Below the pieces are notes generated by a model, which searched no databases, was not told the DNA's origin, and worked only from the letters and a program-made list of their open reading frames with translations. This document shows, one piece after another, positions 38,756 to 48,843 of a stretch of DNA of 64,000 nucleotides. Numbering within the stretch: the stretch's first letter is position 1; each line of letters starts with the position of its first letter. This DNA comes from Streptomyces sp. CB01580 (GTDB lineage Bacteria > Actinomycetota > Actinomycetes > Streptomycetales > Streptomycetaceae): contig NZ_LIXJ01000029.1 of the NCBI RefSeq assembly GCF_001905795.1, positions 1 to 64,000 on the forward strand. The letters are read 5' to 3'. A program made the translations under genes and the position numbers.

Positions 38756-39355
38756 TCAGGGGGTCAGTGGCGGCCGGGGGCCGTCGTCGGTGCGGGAGCC
38801 CGGCTGCGGCGCGTCGTCGTGGCGGACGACCTCACCCTGCACGATCTTTCCGTCCGGCCGGTGAATGCGGGCCTGCTGAAAGGCGTCGGAGATGCTGCCG
38901 GGGGATGCTGTGCGCATCCGGCGTTCCAGCGAGCGCTCGGTGTATCGCCCGAGCATCGAGCGGACCTGCGGCACCAGCAGCAGGAGCCCCGCCACGTCGG
39001 AGACCGGTCCCGGGACCATCAGCAGCAGTCCGCCGAGCATCAGGAAGCCGTTGCCCCCGCCGCCCTCGGGAGCCGTCCGCCCGGTGGTGTCGGCGCCGGG
39101 CTGCCCCGGCATCCGCTGGAGGGTATCGGTGAGATTGCGGAAGGCCCGGCGGCCGGCCCGCTTCACCACCGCCGCCCCGAGGACGATCCCCGCCACCAGG
39201 AGCAGCAGCACGGCGAACCCGCCGGCCGCGTCGGCCACGACGGTGAGCAGCCAGATCTCCAGCACTGCCCAGGCGGCGACGGCGAGCGGGACGAAGGTGC
39301 GGGCGCGTGAACGCCTCGGTGCGGTCGGGGGCGGTGTGCCTGTACCGGTCGTCAT
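38756..39355 (-). CDS. FxsA family membrane protein
   Basis: 199 residues. In E. coli FxsA (SuzF) is an inner-membrane protein that relieves phage T7 exclusion by F plasmid; its normal role is unknown. Membrane helices at about 22-62, interrupted by EIWLLTVVADAAG, and at about 104-128 with GGLLLMVPGPVSDVAGLLLL, which carries the family motif PG.(V/F).(D/T)..G. The C-terminal half is hydrophilic. Start ATG at 39355. It follows the mannosyltransferase gene on the same strand with a 74-bp gap. Confidence 0.88.
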   Translation of the reverse strand: MTTGTGTPPPTAPRRSRARTFVPLAVAAWAVLEIWLLTVVADAAGGFAVLLLLVAGIVLGAAVVKRAGRRAFRNLTDTLQRMPGQPGADTTGRTAPEGGGGNGFLMLGGLLLMVPGPVSDVAGLLLLVPQVRSMLGRYTERSLERRMRTASPGSISDAFQQARIHRPDGKIVQGEVVRHDDAPQPGSRTDDGPRPPLTP

Positions 39356-39429
39356 GGTCCCCAGTGTGCCCGTAGGCGCGTCCGAACGGCGTAGGGGGGT
39401 GGGGCGGCCGGATCCGGCCGCCCGCCGGC

Positions 39430-40197
39430 TCAGACGGCCTTGCGGCCGAGGGCCCGGTTCGTGCGGGTGGCGACCCCCCAGGAGGTGACCCGCCACAGCG
39501 CCTCGACGAGGATGTCGCGGCTCATCTTCGAGTCGCCGATCTCCCGGTCCACGAACGTGATCGGGACCTCGACGACGTGGTAGCCGGCCTCGACGGCGCG
39601 ACGGGCCAGGTCGACCTGGAAGCAGTAGCCCTGGGAGGCGACCCTGTCCAGGCCGATGCCCTTCAGGGTCTCGGCGCGGAAGGCCCGGTAGCCGCCCGTG
39701 ACGTCCCTGGTCCGCAGTCCGAGGAGGATCCGGGAGTAGGTGCTGCCGCCGCGCGAGATCATCTCGCGGGACTTCGGCCAGTTGACCACTCGGCCGCCCG
39801 GCACCCAGCGGGAGCCGAGCACCAGGTCGGCGCCCTTGAGCGCGGTGAGCAGCCGGGGCAGTTCCTCGGGCTGGTGGGAACCGTCGGCGTCCATCTCCAC
39901 GAGCACGCCGTAGCCGCGCTCCATGCCCCAGCGGAAGCCCGCGAGATAGGCGGCGCCCAGTCCTTCCTTGCCCTCGCGGTGCAGCACCCGGACCTGCTCG
40001 TCCTCGGCGGCGATCTCGTCGGCGACCTTGCCGGTGCCGTCGGGGCTGTTGTCGTCGGCGACCAAGATGTCGGCCTCCGGCACGGCGGCGCGCACCCGGC
40101 TGACGATCGGCTTGATGTTCTCGGCCTCGTTGTAGGTCGGAATGATCACCAAGGTTCTGCCGAGCGGGCCGTATCGCCTCTGACCGCCGTCGTTCAC
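39430..40197 (-). CDS. ppm1: Polyprenol monophosphomannose synthase
   Basis: 255 residues of GT family 2. Transfers mannose from GDP-mannose to polyprenyl phosphate on the cytoplasmic face of the membrane, giving the donor for protein O-mannosylation and surface glycans. Motifs: VIIPTYNEAENIK at the nucleotide-binding start, ADDNSPDGTG, the DAD metal site at 103-105 in VEMDADGSHQPEE and RGGSTYSRILLGL. There is no C-terminal membrane domain; the apolipoprotein N-acyltransferase that is fused in mycobacterial Ppm1 is absent here. Confidence 0.92.
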   Translation of the reverse strand: MNDGGQRRYGPLGRTLVIIPTYNEAENIKPIVSRVRAAVPEADILVADDNSPDGTGKVADEIAAEDEQVRVLHREGKEGLGAAYLAGFRWGMERGYGVLVEMDADGSHQPEELPRLLTALKGADLVLGSRWVPGGRVVNWPKSREMISRGGSTYSRILLGLRTRDVTGGYRAFRAETLKGIGLDRVASQGYCFQVDLARRAVEAGYHVVEVPITFVDREIGDSKMSRDILVEALWRVTSWGVATRTNRALGRKAV

Positions 40198-40757
40198 TTA
40201 CTGCCCCTTCAGTCCGTACGCAGATGCACACCATATCCAGCGTCCGGGGGCCGTACGCCGACACGGTCGGGCACCCGCGGGGGACAGAAGCGGGGAAGTG
40301 CGGACAGAAAAGCACGGACGGGACCAGGAGATGGACGCGACCGCGCGAGGAGGCTACGGATGGGGGCCCGGCGCCCTTCGGGCCGACCTGGGACCCGCTG
40401 GCTGCGGGTCGACCGAGAGCCGTTGTCTACTGAACGTCCGGGCCCCACCCGGGTCGCACCCCCGTCCGGCGATGCCTTCCTTCGCCACCGAGGCGCGGGC
40501 GCTGAACCTGGCTGTCAGTGATGGCGCGCCGGTACGGCACACCACCCCGTGACCCAGCGGCGTTCGACGACTGCGTGGAGGTTCGACCGGTCGGGCGTCC
40601 TGTGGTGGACCCGGCCGAACCTACCGGCCGGTGGGCGCTTTCTGTCAATACCCGTCTGACCTGCGACGTTCATGGAACCTGCCTGGTCAGTGGCGAAGAT
40701 CCGCAGGTCGTGGCGGAACGTCGGAACCCTCGATCGACGGTGCGAAATGTCCGCACG
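40198..40757. other. 560-bp intergenic region
   Basis: Upstream of the mannosyltransferase gene and downstream of the amidohydrolase gene, both leftward. It must contain the promoter for the mannosyltransferase. Short open frames occur on both strands, but they overlap and none has a good ribosome site or known domain. Slightly lower G+C between 40630 and 40757. Nothing else recognised. Confidence 0.5.
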
Positions 40758-42404
40758 TCACTCGTTCGGCCGTACGTAGACCGTTTGTCCGAAGACCACC
40801 GTCCGCAGGCAGACCGGGAGTTCGGCGCCCGGGGTGAGATCCGGCAGTCCGGGGGTGCCCGACCTGGGGTCGGTCGACCAGCGGGCGACCCGGTCGTCCG
40901 GCGCCTGGACCACGAGGCCGCCGGTGCGCCAGACCGCGTAGTCGGCCGGGGCACCGGGCACGAGCGTGCCCGCGTCGTCGCGGCCGACGGCCCGCCAGCC
41001 GCCCCGGGTGTGGGCGGTGAAGCCCGCGCGCACGGAGATCCGGTGCTCGGGCGTGCGGTGGAAGGCGGCGGCCCGTACGGTCCCCCAGGGGTCCAGCGGG
41101 GTCACCGGGCTGTCCGAGCCGAACGCCAGCGGCACACCGGCCCGCAGGAGCGCCGCGTACGGGTTGAGGGTCCTGGCCCGCTCGGCGCCCAGCCGCCGCG
41201 CGTACATGCCGTCCTCCCCGCCCCACGCGGCGTCGAAGGCGGGCTGCACCGATGCGGTCAGGCCCAGTTCCGCGAAGGCGGCGACGGTCTCGGGGGTGAG
41301 CATCTCGGCGTGCTCGACGCGGTGCCGGGCGGCCCGGATCCGGGCGAGGCCGAGCTTCTCGGAGGCGGACCGGACACCCTCCACCACGGCGGAGACCGCC
41401 GCGTCGCCGATGGCGTGGAAACCGGCCTGGAGTCCGGCCTCGGTGCAGGCCGTGACATGGGCGGCGATCCGTGCCGCGTCGAGATGGGCGGTGCCCGTGT
41501 TCCCGGACGGGCCGTCGGCGTACGGCTCGTGCAGGCAGGCGGTGTGCGAGCCGAGCGAGCCGTCGGCGAACAGGTCCCCCGCCGCGCCGACCGCGCCGAG
41601 TTCCCTGACGCGGCGGGCGTCCTTCTCGTCGGCGACCTCCTCGGCCCAGTAGCCGAAGACCCGCGGGCCGCTCTCCTCGGCCGCGAGCCTCAGCAGTCCG
41701 GTGAAGTCCTCCTCGTCGGAGATGTCGGGGCCGCCGCACTCGTGGACGGTGCCGATGCCCAGGGAGGCGGCGCGGCGCAGGGCGGCCCGCTGGGCGTCGG
41801 CCCGCTGGCGCGGGGAGACGGCTCCGTGGGCCGCGGCGCGCACCGCGTGGTGGGCGGCGTCGGTGAGCGGGGCGTCGGGGTGGTAGCCGGTCAGCCCGGT
41901 GACGCCGGGGACCAGGTCCAGCAGGGCGGTGGTGACGACGGCGGAGTGCACGTCGACGCGGGGCAGGTAGACCGCCCGCCCGCCCGCGGCGGCGTCGAGT
42001 TCGGTGCGCGACGGGGGGCGCTGCTCCGGCCAGCGCGTGGCGTCCCAGCCGTGGCCGAGGACGACCCGGTCGGCGGGGTGCGCGGCCACGTACGCGCGCA
42101 GCAGACCGAGTGCCTCGTCGAGGGTCCGGGCGGCGGAGAGGTCGAGTCCGGTGAGCGCCAGACCGGTCGCGGTGGTGTGCACATGGGCGTCGGTGAACGC
42201 GGGGGCTACCAGGGCGCCGTCGAGGTCGATCACCTCGTCGACGCCGCTCGCGAAGGCGTCGGCGGCCCCTTCCGAACCCACCCAGGCGACATGGCCGCGT
42301 TCGACGACCATGGCGGTGGCGAAGGGGTCGGCGGGGCTGTGGACGTCTCCACCGCGCAGCAGCACGGTGCGGTGTTCGCTCTGGTGGGCGGTGCTCTCGG
42401 TCAT
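40758..42404 (-). CDS. Amidohydrolase, YtcJ-like
   Basis: 548 residues of the amidohydrolase superfamily, metallo-dependent hydrolases with a composite beta-sandwich and a TIM barrel. Metal site motif TDAHVHTTATG (His74, His76); further His in FHAIGDAAV and VEHAEM, and the aspartate in FGSDSPVTPLDPW. The N-terminal 60 residues form the sandwich with LLRGGDVHSPADP. The YtcJ group hydrolyses N-acyl or cyclic amides, but the substrate cannot be named. An Lrp regulator gene lies 213 bp upstream on the same strand with a palindromic repeat in between. Confidence 0.9.
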   Translation of the reverse strand: MTESTAHQSEHRTVLLRGGDVHSPADPFATAMVVERGHVAWVGSEGAADAFASGVDEVIDLDGALVAPAFTDAHVHTTATGLALTGLDLSAARTLDEALGLLRAYVAAHPADRVVLGHGWDATRWPEQRPPSRTELDAAAGGRAVYLPRVDVHSAVVTTALLDLVPGVTGLTGYHPDAPLTDAAHHAVRAAAHGAVSPRQRADAQRAALRRAASLGIGTVHECGGPDISDEEDFTGLLRLAAEESGPRVFGYWAEEVADEKDARRVRELGAVGAAGDLFADGSLGSHTACLHEPYADGPSGNTGTAHLDAARIAAHVTACTEAGLQAGFHAIGDAAVSAVVEGVRSASEKLGLARIRAARHRVEHAEMLTPETVAAFAELGLTASVQPAFDAAWGGEDGMYARRLGAERARTLNPYAALLRAGVPLAFGSDSPVTPLDPWGTVRAAAFHRTPEHRISVRAGFTAHTRGGWRAVGRDDAGTLVPGAPADYAVWRTGGLVVQAPDDRVARWSTDPRSGTPGLPDLTPGAELPVCLRTVVFGQTVYVRPNE

Positions 42405-42456
42405 GGGACCAGTCTCGCGCCTGTCCGCGGCCGTCCTGTCCGCGACCCCCTCGGAG

Positions 42457-42614
42457 CCTGTCGGGCGACCTCCGGCCGGGCGGCCACGCCCCGGGCACGC
42501 ACGCTTCCGGCGTCGACGAAACGCCCGTGCGGCTCCCCCACGGGGACATCCCGCCGCCTCGGAACCGCACGCACCCTGCCGCGTCCGCCTTCCGGCCGAA
42601 GATCACCCGACAGG
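42457..42614. mobile_element. 158-bp inverted-repeat element, copy A
   Basis: Ends are 23-bp inverted repeats matching at 20 positions: 42457-42479 begins CCTGTCGGGCGACC and 42592-42614, read inward, begins CCTGTCGGGTGATC; both end CGGCCGG. No coding capacity. It ends three bases before the lrp stop codon. A related but worn copy lies at about 50950-51110, so this looks like a dispersed MITE or REP-like family. Confidence 0.7.
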
Positions 42615-42617
42615 TTC

Positions 42618-43058
42618 TCAGATCTTCGGGGGCCGGGCCTCGTACGGCGTGGACAGGACGACGGTGGTACGGGTGGAGACGCCGGCCAGCGAACGGATCC
42701 GGGTGAGCAGGTGCTCCAGCTCCAGCGGCGCCGCGACCCGCACCTTGAGGATGTAGTTCTCGTCGCCCGCGACGCTGTGGCACGCCTCCAGTTCGGGGAC
42801 GTCGGCGAGCCGCTCGGCGATGTCGTCCGGCGCGCTCGGGTCGAAGGGTTTCACCGAGATGAACGCGGTGAGCGGCAGACCCACCGCCTCCGGGTCGACG
42901 ACCGCGGCGTAGCCCCGGATCACTCCGCGCTGCTCCAGTCTGCGGACGCGCTGATGAACGGCCGATGTGGACAGGCCCGTGGCCTTGCCCAGGTCGGTGT
43001 AGCTCATCCGCCCGTCCTTGACGAGCAGCTCAACGATCTGTCGGTCCAGCTCCTCCAT
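42618..43058 (-). CDS. Lrp/AsnC family transcriptional regulator
   Basis: 146 residues. The N-terminal helix-turn-helix has LDRQIVELLVKDGRMSYTDL and TGLSTSAVHQRVRRLEQRG; the C-terminal RAM domain has LTAFISVKPF and CHSVAGDENYILKVRV, the usual small-molecule-binding and oligomerisation fold. Effector probably an amino acid. Likely autoregulated and possibly a regulator of the amidohydrolase gene downstream. Confidence 0.95.
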   Translation of the reverse strand: MEELDRQIVELLVKDGRMSYTDLGKATGLSTSAVHQRVRRLEQRGVIRGYAAVVDPEAVGLPLTAFISVKPFDPSAPDDIAERLADVPELEACHSVAGDENYILKVRVAAPLELEHLLTRIRSLAGVSTRTTVVLSTPYEARPPKI

Positions 43059-43260
43059 GCGGTCAACCTATTGCCCGGGCGTCTCCAGGAACAGCGGCGA
43101 GGGCCCCGGAGCGGCACCTGCGCCCGTCATGTGACGAACGCCACAGGATTACGGCTGGTTAGCACGCCGCCTCACGGTTACGGCCGACGCGCGACGGGAA
43201 GTGCTTGCTGTGGTCCAGGCCACGGCGCCGGACCGGGCCCACCCGAGGGGGGAAAATCCC

Positions 43261-43659
43261 ATGCAGAGCTTGAAGCTCACCGAACGCTTCGAACCGGATT
43301 CCGTCGATCCGGACGACGACGCGGTCGCCGATCCGTACGACATGTTCGAGATGTACCGGGTGATCTGCCCGGACTGCGCGCAGCCGATCGCGCTGCTCGC
43401 GGACGAGGACGTGCTGCCGGAACACGCGCTGTGCCCGACTCCGTGGAACCCGTTCGTCCTGCAGGTCTGCTCCGGAACGGGCCGCGCGGTTTCCCGGACA
43501 CGGCCCGCGGACGAGTCGCCCGATCTCCAGGAGCATGACGGCGGACTGCTGTTGACGCTCCCTCAGGGGCTCGACTGGAGGATGCAGCCGTTCTCGCACG
43601 CGGGCGGTCCCGGCTCGCGCCCGATGCGGGCGCCGCGGATGCGGCGCGAGGCCGCCTGA
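43261..43659 (+). CDS. Hypothetical protein with CxxC motif
   Basis: 132 residues from the ATG at 43261 (MQSLKLTERFEPDSVD), preceded by AGGGGGGAAA; a longer frame from 43201 exists but has no such site. The core YRVICPDCAQPIALLADED and HALCPTPWNPF carries three cysteines that might bind zinc. The C-terminal 50 residues are disordered and basic. No membrane span. I do not recognise the family; divergent from the lrp gene. Confidence 0.7.
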   Translation: MQSLKLTERFEPDSVDPDDDAVADPYDMFEMYRVICPDCAQPIALLADEDVLPEHALCPTPWNPFVLQVCSGTGRAVSRTRPADESPDLQEHDGGLLLTLPQGLDWRMQPFSHAGGPGSRPMRAPRMRREAA

Positions 43660-43890
43660 GCCGCTCCCCTCGCCCCGCGGTACGGCCCGGTGACCGTCCG
43701 GGCCCGTCCGCCCGGGGGGCGCGTCCGGCCCGAGGCCGGGAACCGCACGACGCCGCGGTCCGGCGGCGCCCCGCCCGAGGGACCGCCGCCCCGGGGAACG
43801 GCCCCCGGAGAAGCCGCCCGGGGAAGGGGCGAACGGGCTCTCGAATCGCTCGGGCAGTGACCCGCTCCCGCCCCTCACCGTTGGCCGGGT

Positions 43891-44175
43891 ATGACCCCGC
43901 CGCACACGACGACCGGTACCGGTCGTCGCCGTCTCGCCGTCCCCGCTTCCGAAGAATCGGTTCCGCAGCCCGGTGCGCGGTCGGCGTCCCGGACGCCGCC
44001 GCACTCCGCCGATCCGCCCATCTTCCGGGCCCTGCTGCGTCATTGGGAGCGGCACGGGCGGACCCTGCCGGGCCACCGGGACCAGGAGTGGAACCGGATC
44101 ATGACGACGCCCGTGTGGTCGGAGCGCCCGCCTCGGCTCAGCGGGTCTCGGGACCCGCGAGATGGCGGGCGATGA
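43891..44175 (+). CDS. Possible small protein overlapping the acyl-CoA dehydrogenase 3' end
   Basis: 94 residues from ATG 43891. The first 40 residues are low in complexity; the second half reads PPIFRALLRHWERHGRTLPG then RDQEWNRIMTTPVW and looks like a compact helical domain. Its last 38 bases overlap the end of the convergent dehydrogenase gene. There is no strong ribosome site. The composition of the C-terminal half argues for a real gene; evidence is thin. Confidence 0.4.
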   Translation: MTPPHTTTGTGRRRLAVPASEESVPQPGARSASRTPPHSADPPIFRALLRHWERHGRTLPGHRDQEWNRIMTTPVWSERPPRLSGSRDPRDGGR

Positions 44176-45310
44176 CCATCCGCTGGATCTGGTTGGTGCC
44201 CTCGACGATCTGGAGCACCTTGGCCTCGCGCATCAGCCGCTCCACGGGGAAGTCGGCGGTGTAGCCGTAGCCGCCGAGGACCTGGACGGCGTCGGTGGTG
44301 ACCTGCATCGCCGCGTCCGTGCAGAACAGCTTGGCCATCGCCGCCTGGCGCGAGAACGGCTTGCCCTCGTCGCGCAGCCGGGCCGCTTCCAGGTACAGCG
44401 CCCGGCCCGCCTCGATACGGGTGGCCATGTCGGCGAGCATGAAGCGCAGGCCCTGGAAGTCCGCGATGGGGCGGCCGAACTGCTGCCGCCCGGTGGCGTA
44501 GGAGACGGCCTCGGTCAGGGCCGCCTGGGCGACACCGATCGCGCAGGCGGCGATGCCCAGGCGTCCGGAGTCCAGCGCGGACAGGGCGATCGCGAAGCCC
44601 TGGCCCTCGTCGCCGACGCGGCGCGCGTCGGGGATCCGTACGCCGTCGAAGTTCAGCTGGGCGGTGGGCGAGCCCTTCATGCCCATCTTCTTCTCCGGCG
44701 CGGCGGCGTTCAGCCCCTCGGCGTCGCCGGGCACCAGGAAGGCGGTGATGCCGCGGGCCCCCTCGCCGCCGGTGCGCGCCAGGACCGTGTAGAAGTCCGC
44801 GATCCCGCCGTGGGTGATCCACGCCTTGGTGCCGGTGACGACCCAGTCGTCGCCGTCCCGCACGGCCTTGGTGCGCAGCGATGCGGCGTCGGATCCGGAA
44901 GCGGGCTCGGAGAGGCAGTAGGCCCCCAGCAGGCCCCCGCCCAGCATCGCCGGGAGGTGCGCGTCCCGCTGCTCCTCGGTGCCGTATCCGGCGAGCGCGT
45001 GGCAGGCGAGGGAGTGGACGCTGACGCCGAGGCCGACGGTGAGCCGGGCCGCCGCGAGCTCCTCCAGGACCTGGAGGTAGACCTCGTAGGGCTGGTCGCC
45101 GCCACCGTGGCCGGAGTCGTAGGGCAGTCCGAGCAGTCCGGACTCGGAGAGGAGGGTGAAGACCTCGCGCGGGAACCGGCCCGCTTCCTCCTCCTCGGCC
45201 GCCCGCGGCGCGATCTCCCGCTGGGCGATGTCGCGGACGAGGGCGAGCAGTTGCCCGGCCTCCTCGGTCGGCAGACGGCGTTCCACCGAGAACGGGGCAC
45301 GGTCGGACAT
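44138..45310 (-). CDS. Acyl-CoA dehydrogenase
   Basis: 390 residues, FAD-dependent alpha,beta-dehydrogenation of acyl-CoA thioesters. Family signatures are present: AYCLSEPASGSDAASLRT, the FAD/substrate loop WITHGGIADFYTVLART, the RQQFGRPIADFQGLRF helix and the catalytic glutamate in QIVEGTNQIQR near the C-terminus. The N-terminal domain starts SVERRLPTEEAGQLLAL. ATG at 45310. Chain-length preference unknown. It is divergent from the chitinase gene; no electron-transfer flavoprotein or other beta-oxidation genes are adjacent. Confidence 0.95.
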   Translation of the reverse strand: MSDRAPFSVERRLPTEEAGQLLALVRDIAQREIAPRAAEEEEAGRFPREVFTLLSESGLLGLPYDSGHGGGDQPYEVYLQVLEELAAARLTVGLGVSVHSLACHALAGYGTEEQRDAHLPAMLGGGLLGAYCLSEPASGSDAASLRTKAVRDGDDWVVTGTKAWITHGGIADFYTVLARTGGEGARGITAFLVPGDAEGLNAAAPEKKMGMKGSPTAQLNFDGVRIPDARRVGDEGQGFAIALSALDSGRLGIAACAIGVAQAALTEAVSYATGRQQFGRPIADFQGLRFMLADMATRIEAGRALYLEAARLRDEGKPFSRQAAMAKLFCTDAAMQVTTDAVQVLGGYGYTADFPVERLMREAKVLQIVEGTNQIQRMVIARHLAGPETR

Positions 45311-45542
45311 GATGCGCTCTCCTCCCTGTCGGGCGTGGCGGCGGTCGCGCGCGCGGGGTGTGGGCGGCGCCGCCGGGGGCTTTGGGACAGCGCCCGGAAG
45401 AGCACTGCCACCCAACCGATGCCGGTCCCCCGGATTACGAGAGCTGCTGGCCAGCGGCTGTGGCGGCTTGAGTATGCCCGATCGGACGATATCCGTCACG
45501 GGGTCGGCGGGCGACTCGGAGACAGCCGGAACGATCAGCGGA

Positions 45543-45580
45543 ATTGGTCCGAACCATTGACCCAACTGGTCTAGTCCATC
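45543..45580 (+). promoter_or_regulatory. Two DasR-type operators upstream of the chitinase gene
   Basis: ATTGGTCCGAACCATT (45543-45558) and ACTGGTCTAGTCCATC (45565-45580) match the dre consensus ACTGGTCTAGACCA(C/G)T at 11 and 13 of 16 positions and are 22 bp apart start to start, about two helical turns. Such paired repeats are typical of Streptomyces chitinase promoters, where DasR represses until aminosugar phosphates accumulate. The rest of this 366-bp divergent region shows nothing else I can name. Confidence 0.85.
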
Positions 45581-45676
45581 TACGGTTTCACCCGGACCGG
45601 CATTTCCGCGTTCATGCCAAGTTCACGGAAGGGCCGGACTCCCCCCACCACGTTCCCTCCCCCACGAGGAGACAAG

Positions 45677-46927
<1,251 letters not shown>

Positions 46928-46932
46928 GCGCC

Positions 46933-46966
46933 TGTCGGGTGGCCTTGGGCCGGAGGCCGCCCGACA
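46933..46966 (+). terminator. Chitinase terminator
   Basis: Stem of 12 bp (46933-46944 with 46955-46966, one G-U pair) around a 10-base loop, five bases after the stop. Its arm TGTCGGGTGGCC resembles the ends of the inverted-repeat element at 42457. The 224 bp to the next gene show nothing further. Confidence 0.8.
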
Positions 46967-47190
46967 CGCTCCGAGAGACGTCCGGCCACTCGGAGGGCCG
47001 GACACGAGCCGCGCGGCCGGGCGACCCCACCCCCCGGCCGCGCGGTGCGCCCCGGCCGGTTCGCCGGCGCGGGCCACTGTGGCGGGCCACCTGCGCCAAC
47101 AGGCATGATGGGCACATCAGTTCCACACGCCCCAGCATGCCGCGCGTCCCCGCCACGCCCCACGGGCACCGGGGTCCGGGAGGTAAGAAC

Positions 47191-48783
47191 GTGTCACGCC
47201 AGGTGCTCACCGTCGCAGCCGACGGGACGGGCGACTGCCGCACCGTCGCACAGGCCGTCGCCCGGGCCCGCACCGGAGCGGTCGTCAGCATCGCGCCGGG
47301 ACGGTACGAGGAGAGCGTGACCGTGGCGGTCTCCATCACCCTGAGTGCCGCCGAGGGGCGGGGGACGGTGGAGCTGGCGCCCCGGCGCGGCCCGGCGCTG
47401 ACGCTCACCGGGGACGCGGTGATGGTGAGCGACCTGGTCCTGCGGGGGCACGACGACGAGCTCCCGGTCGTGGACGTGCCGCGCGGCCAACTCGCCCTGG
47501 ACCGCTGCGACGTGCACGGCTCGTCCTGGGCGGCGCTGTTCGCGCGGGGCGGCGGGTCGCTGGCGCTGCGTCAGTGCCGGATCAGCAATCCGGCGGGCGC
47601 GGGCGTGGTGGCCACGTCCGGCACCGAGAGCCTGCTGGAGGACTGCGTCGTCGAACACCTGGGAACCTCCGCGGTGGTGGCCGGGGAGCGCGGGCGGATC
47701 TCGGTGCGCGCGAGCCGGCTCCGCGACGCCCGGGGCAACGGCGTCCTCGCCAACGGCCAGGCCCACGTGCTGGTCGAGGACTGCGAGATATCCGCGGCGG
47801 ACAAACCCGGTGTCGCCGTCGAGGAGGACAGCTCGGCCGTGGTGGTGCGCGGCACGGTCCGCGAGTGTGTGGTCGGGGTGTTCGTGAACAGCACCGGCCG
47901 GACCGTCCTGGAGGACGTCACCGTGCGCGACACCACCGGGCACGGCTTCGTGGTGGGTGCGGGCAGTTCCCCCACACTGAGCGGCTGCCGCGGCGAACGC
48001 ACCGCCGGACACGGGCTGTTGGTCACCGAGCGCAGTCGCGGCACGGTGAAGGACTGCGTGTTCACCGCCGCCGTGGAGCCCGCGGTCCGGGTCTGCGGCT
48101 TCTCCTCCCCCGTGCTGACCGGCGTCGTCGTCCGGGACGCGGAGGGCACCGGACTGCTGCTGGAAGAGGACTCGGCGGCCGAGCTCGACCGGCTGGAGGT
48201 GCTGGACGCCGGGGGCAGCGGGATCGTGATCCGCGCCGGGGCCAACCCGCTGCTGCGCCGGGCGACCGTCGCCCGCTGCGGCGGCCACGGCGTGGAGGTC
48301 TCCAAGGACGGCCGGGGCCGCCTGGAGGACTGCGCCGTCGAGGAGCCGTCCGGCTCGGCGGTCCACGTCTCGGGCCACGGCAACCTGTACGTCGGCGGTG
48401 GGCGGCTGCGCGCCGCCGGGGCGGCGGGTGTCCACGTGGCCGCGCTCGGGACGCTCACGCTGCGCGACACCTCGGTGGAGGAGTGCGCCGCCTCGGGCGT
48501 ACAGGTCGACGCGGAGGGCGAACTGGCCGCCGCGCGGGCCCGGGTGACCGGCTCCGGCGAGCACGGTGTGCTGGTGGCGGCCGGGGCCCGCGCCGCGCTG
48601 AACGCCTGCGAGGTGACCGGCTCGGCCGCCGACGGGGTTCGGGTCGAGGGCGCCGACCCGGTGTCGCTGATCGGCTGCACGCTGCGGGAGAACCGGGGCA
48701 GCGGGCTGCGCCAGGCCGTACCCGGCGACCGCCTCGCCGTCGAGGGGCTGACCAGCGCGGAGAACGGCGCCCCGGACGCCTGA
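47191..48783 (+). CDS. Right-handed parallel beta-helix protein
   Basis: 530 residues from a GTG at 47191 (VSRQVLTVAADGTGDCRTVA), with GGGAGG eight to thirteen bases before. About 18 repeats of the pectate-lyase-like beta-helix coil run through most of the protein, for example RGNGVLANGQAHVLVEDCEI and GHGVEVSKDGRGRLEDCAVE. No signal peptide, no obvious catalytic residues. It ends with a TGA at 48781-48783, and the frame stays open after it directly into the AAA gene at 48844. I recall Streptomyces proteins in which the same beta-helix and a CbxX-type AAA domain form one chain, so this may be the N-terminal part of a split gene. Such proteins occur near type VII secretion genes. Confidence 0.8.
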   Translation: MSRQVLTVAADGTGDCRTVAQAVARARTGAVVSIAPGRYEESVTVAVSITLSAAEGRGTVELAPRRGPALTLTGDAVMVSDLVLRGHDDELPVVDVPRGQLALDRCDVHGSSWAALFARGGGSLALRQCRISNPAGAGVVATSGTESLLEDCVVEHLGTSAVVAGERGRISVRASRLRDARGNGVLANGQAHVLVEDCEISAADKPGVAVEEDSSAVVVRGTVRECVVGVFVNSTGRTVLEDVTVRDTTGHGFVVGAGSSPTLSGCRGERTAGHGLLVTERSRGTVKDCVFTAAVEPAVRVCGFSSPVLTGVVVRDAEGTGLLLEEDSAAELDRLEVLDAGGSGIVIRAGANPLLRRATVARCGGHGVEVSKDGRGRLEDCAVEEPSGSAVHVSGHGNLYVGGGRLRAAGAAGVHVAALGTLTLRDTSVEECAASGVQVDAEGELAAARARVTGSGEHGVLVAAGARAALNACEVTGSAADGVRVEGADPVSLIGCTLRENRGSGLRQAVPGDRLAVEGLTSAENGAPDA

Positions 48784-48843
48784 GGCACCGCGGCGGGCGC
48801 GGAGGCGGCGGGCGACGGGCGGCTGCCGGGCGGCGCGGTCCCG

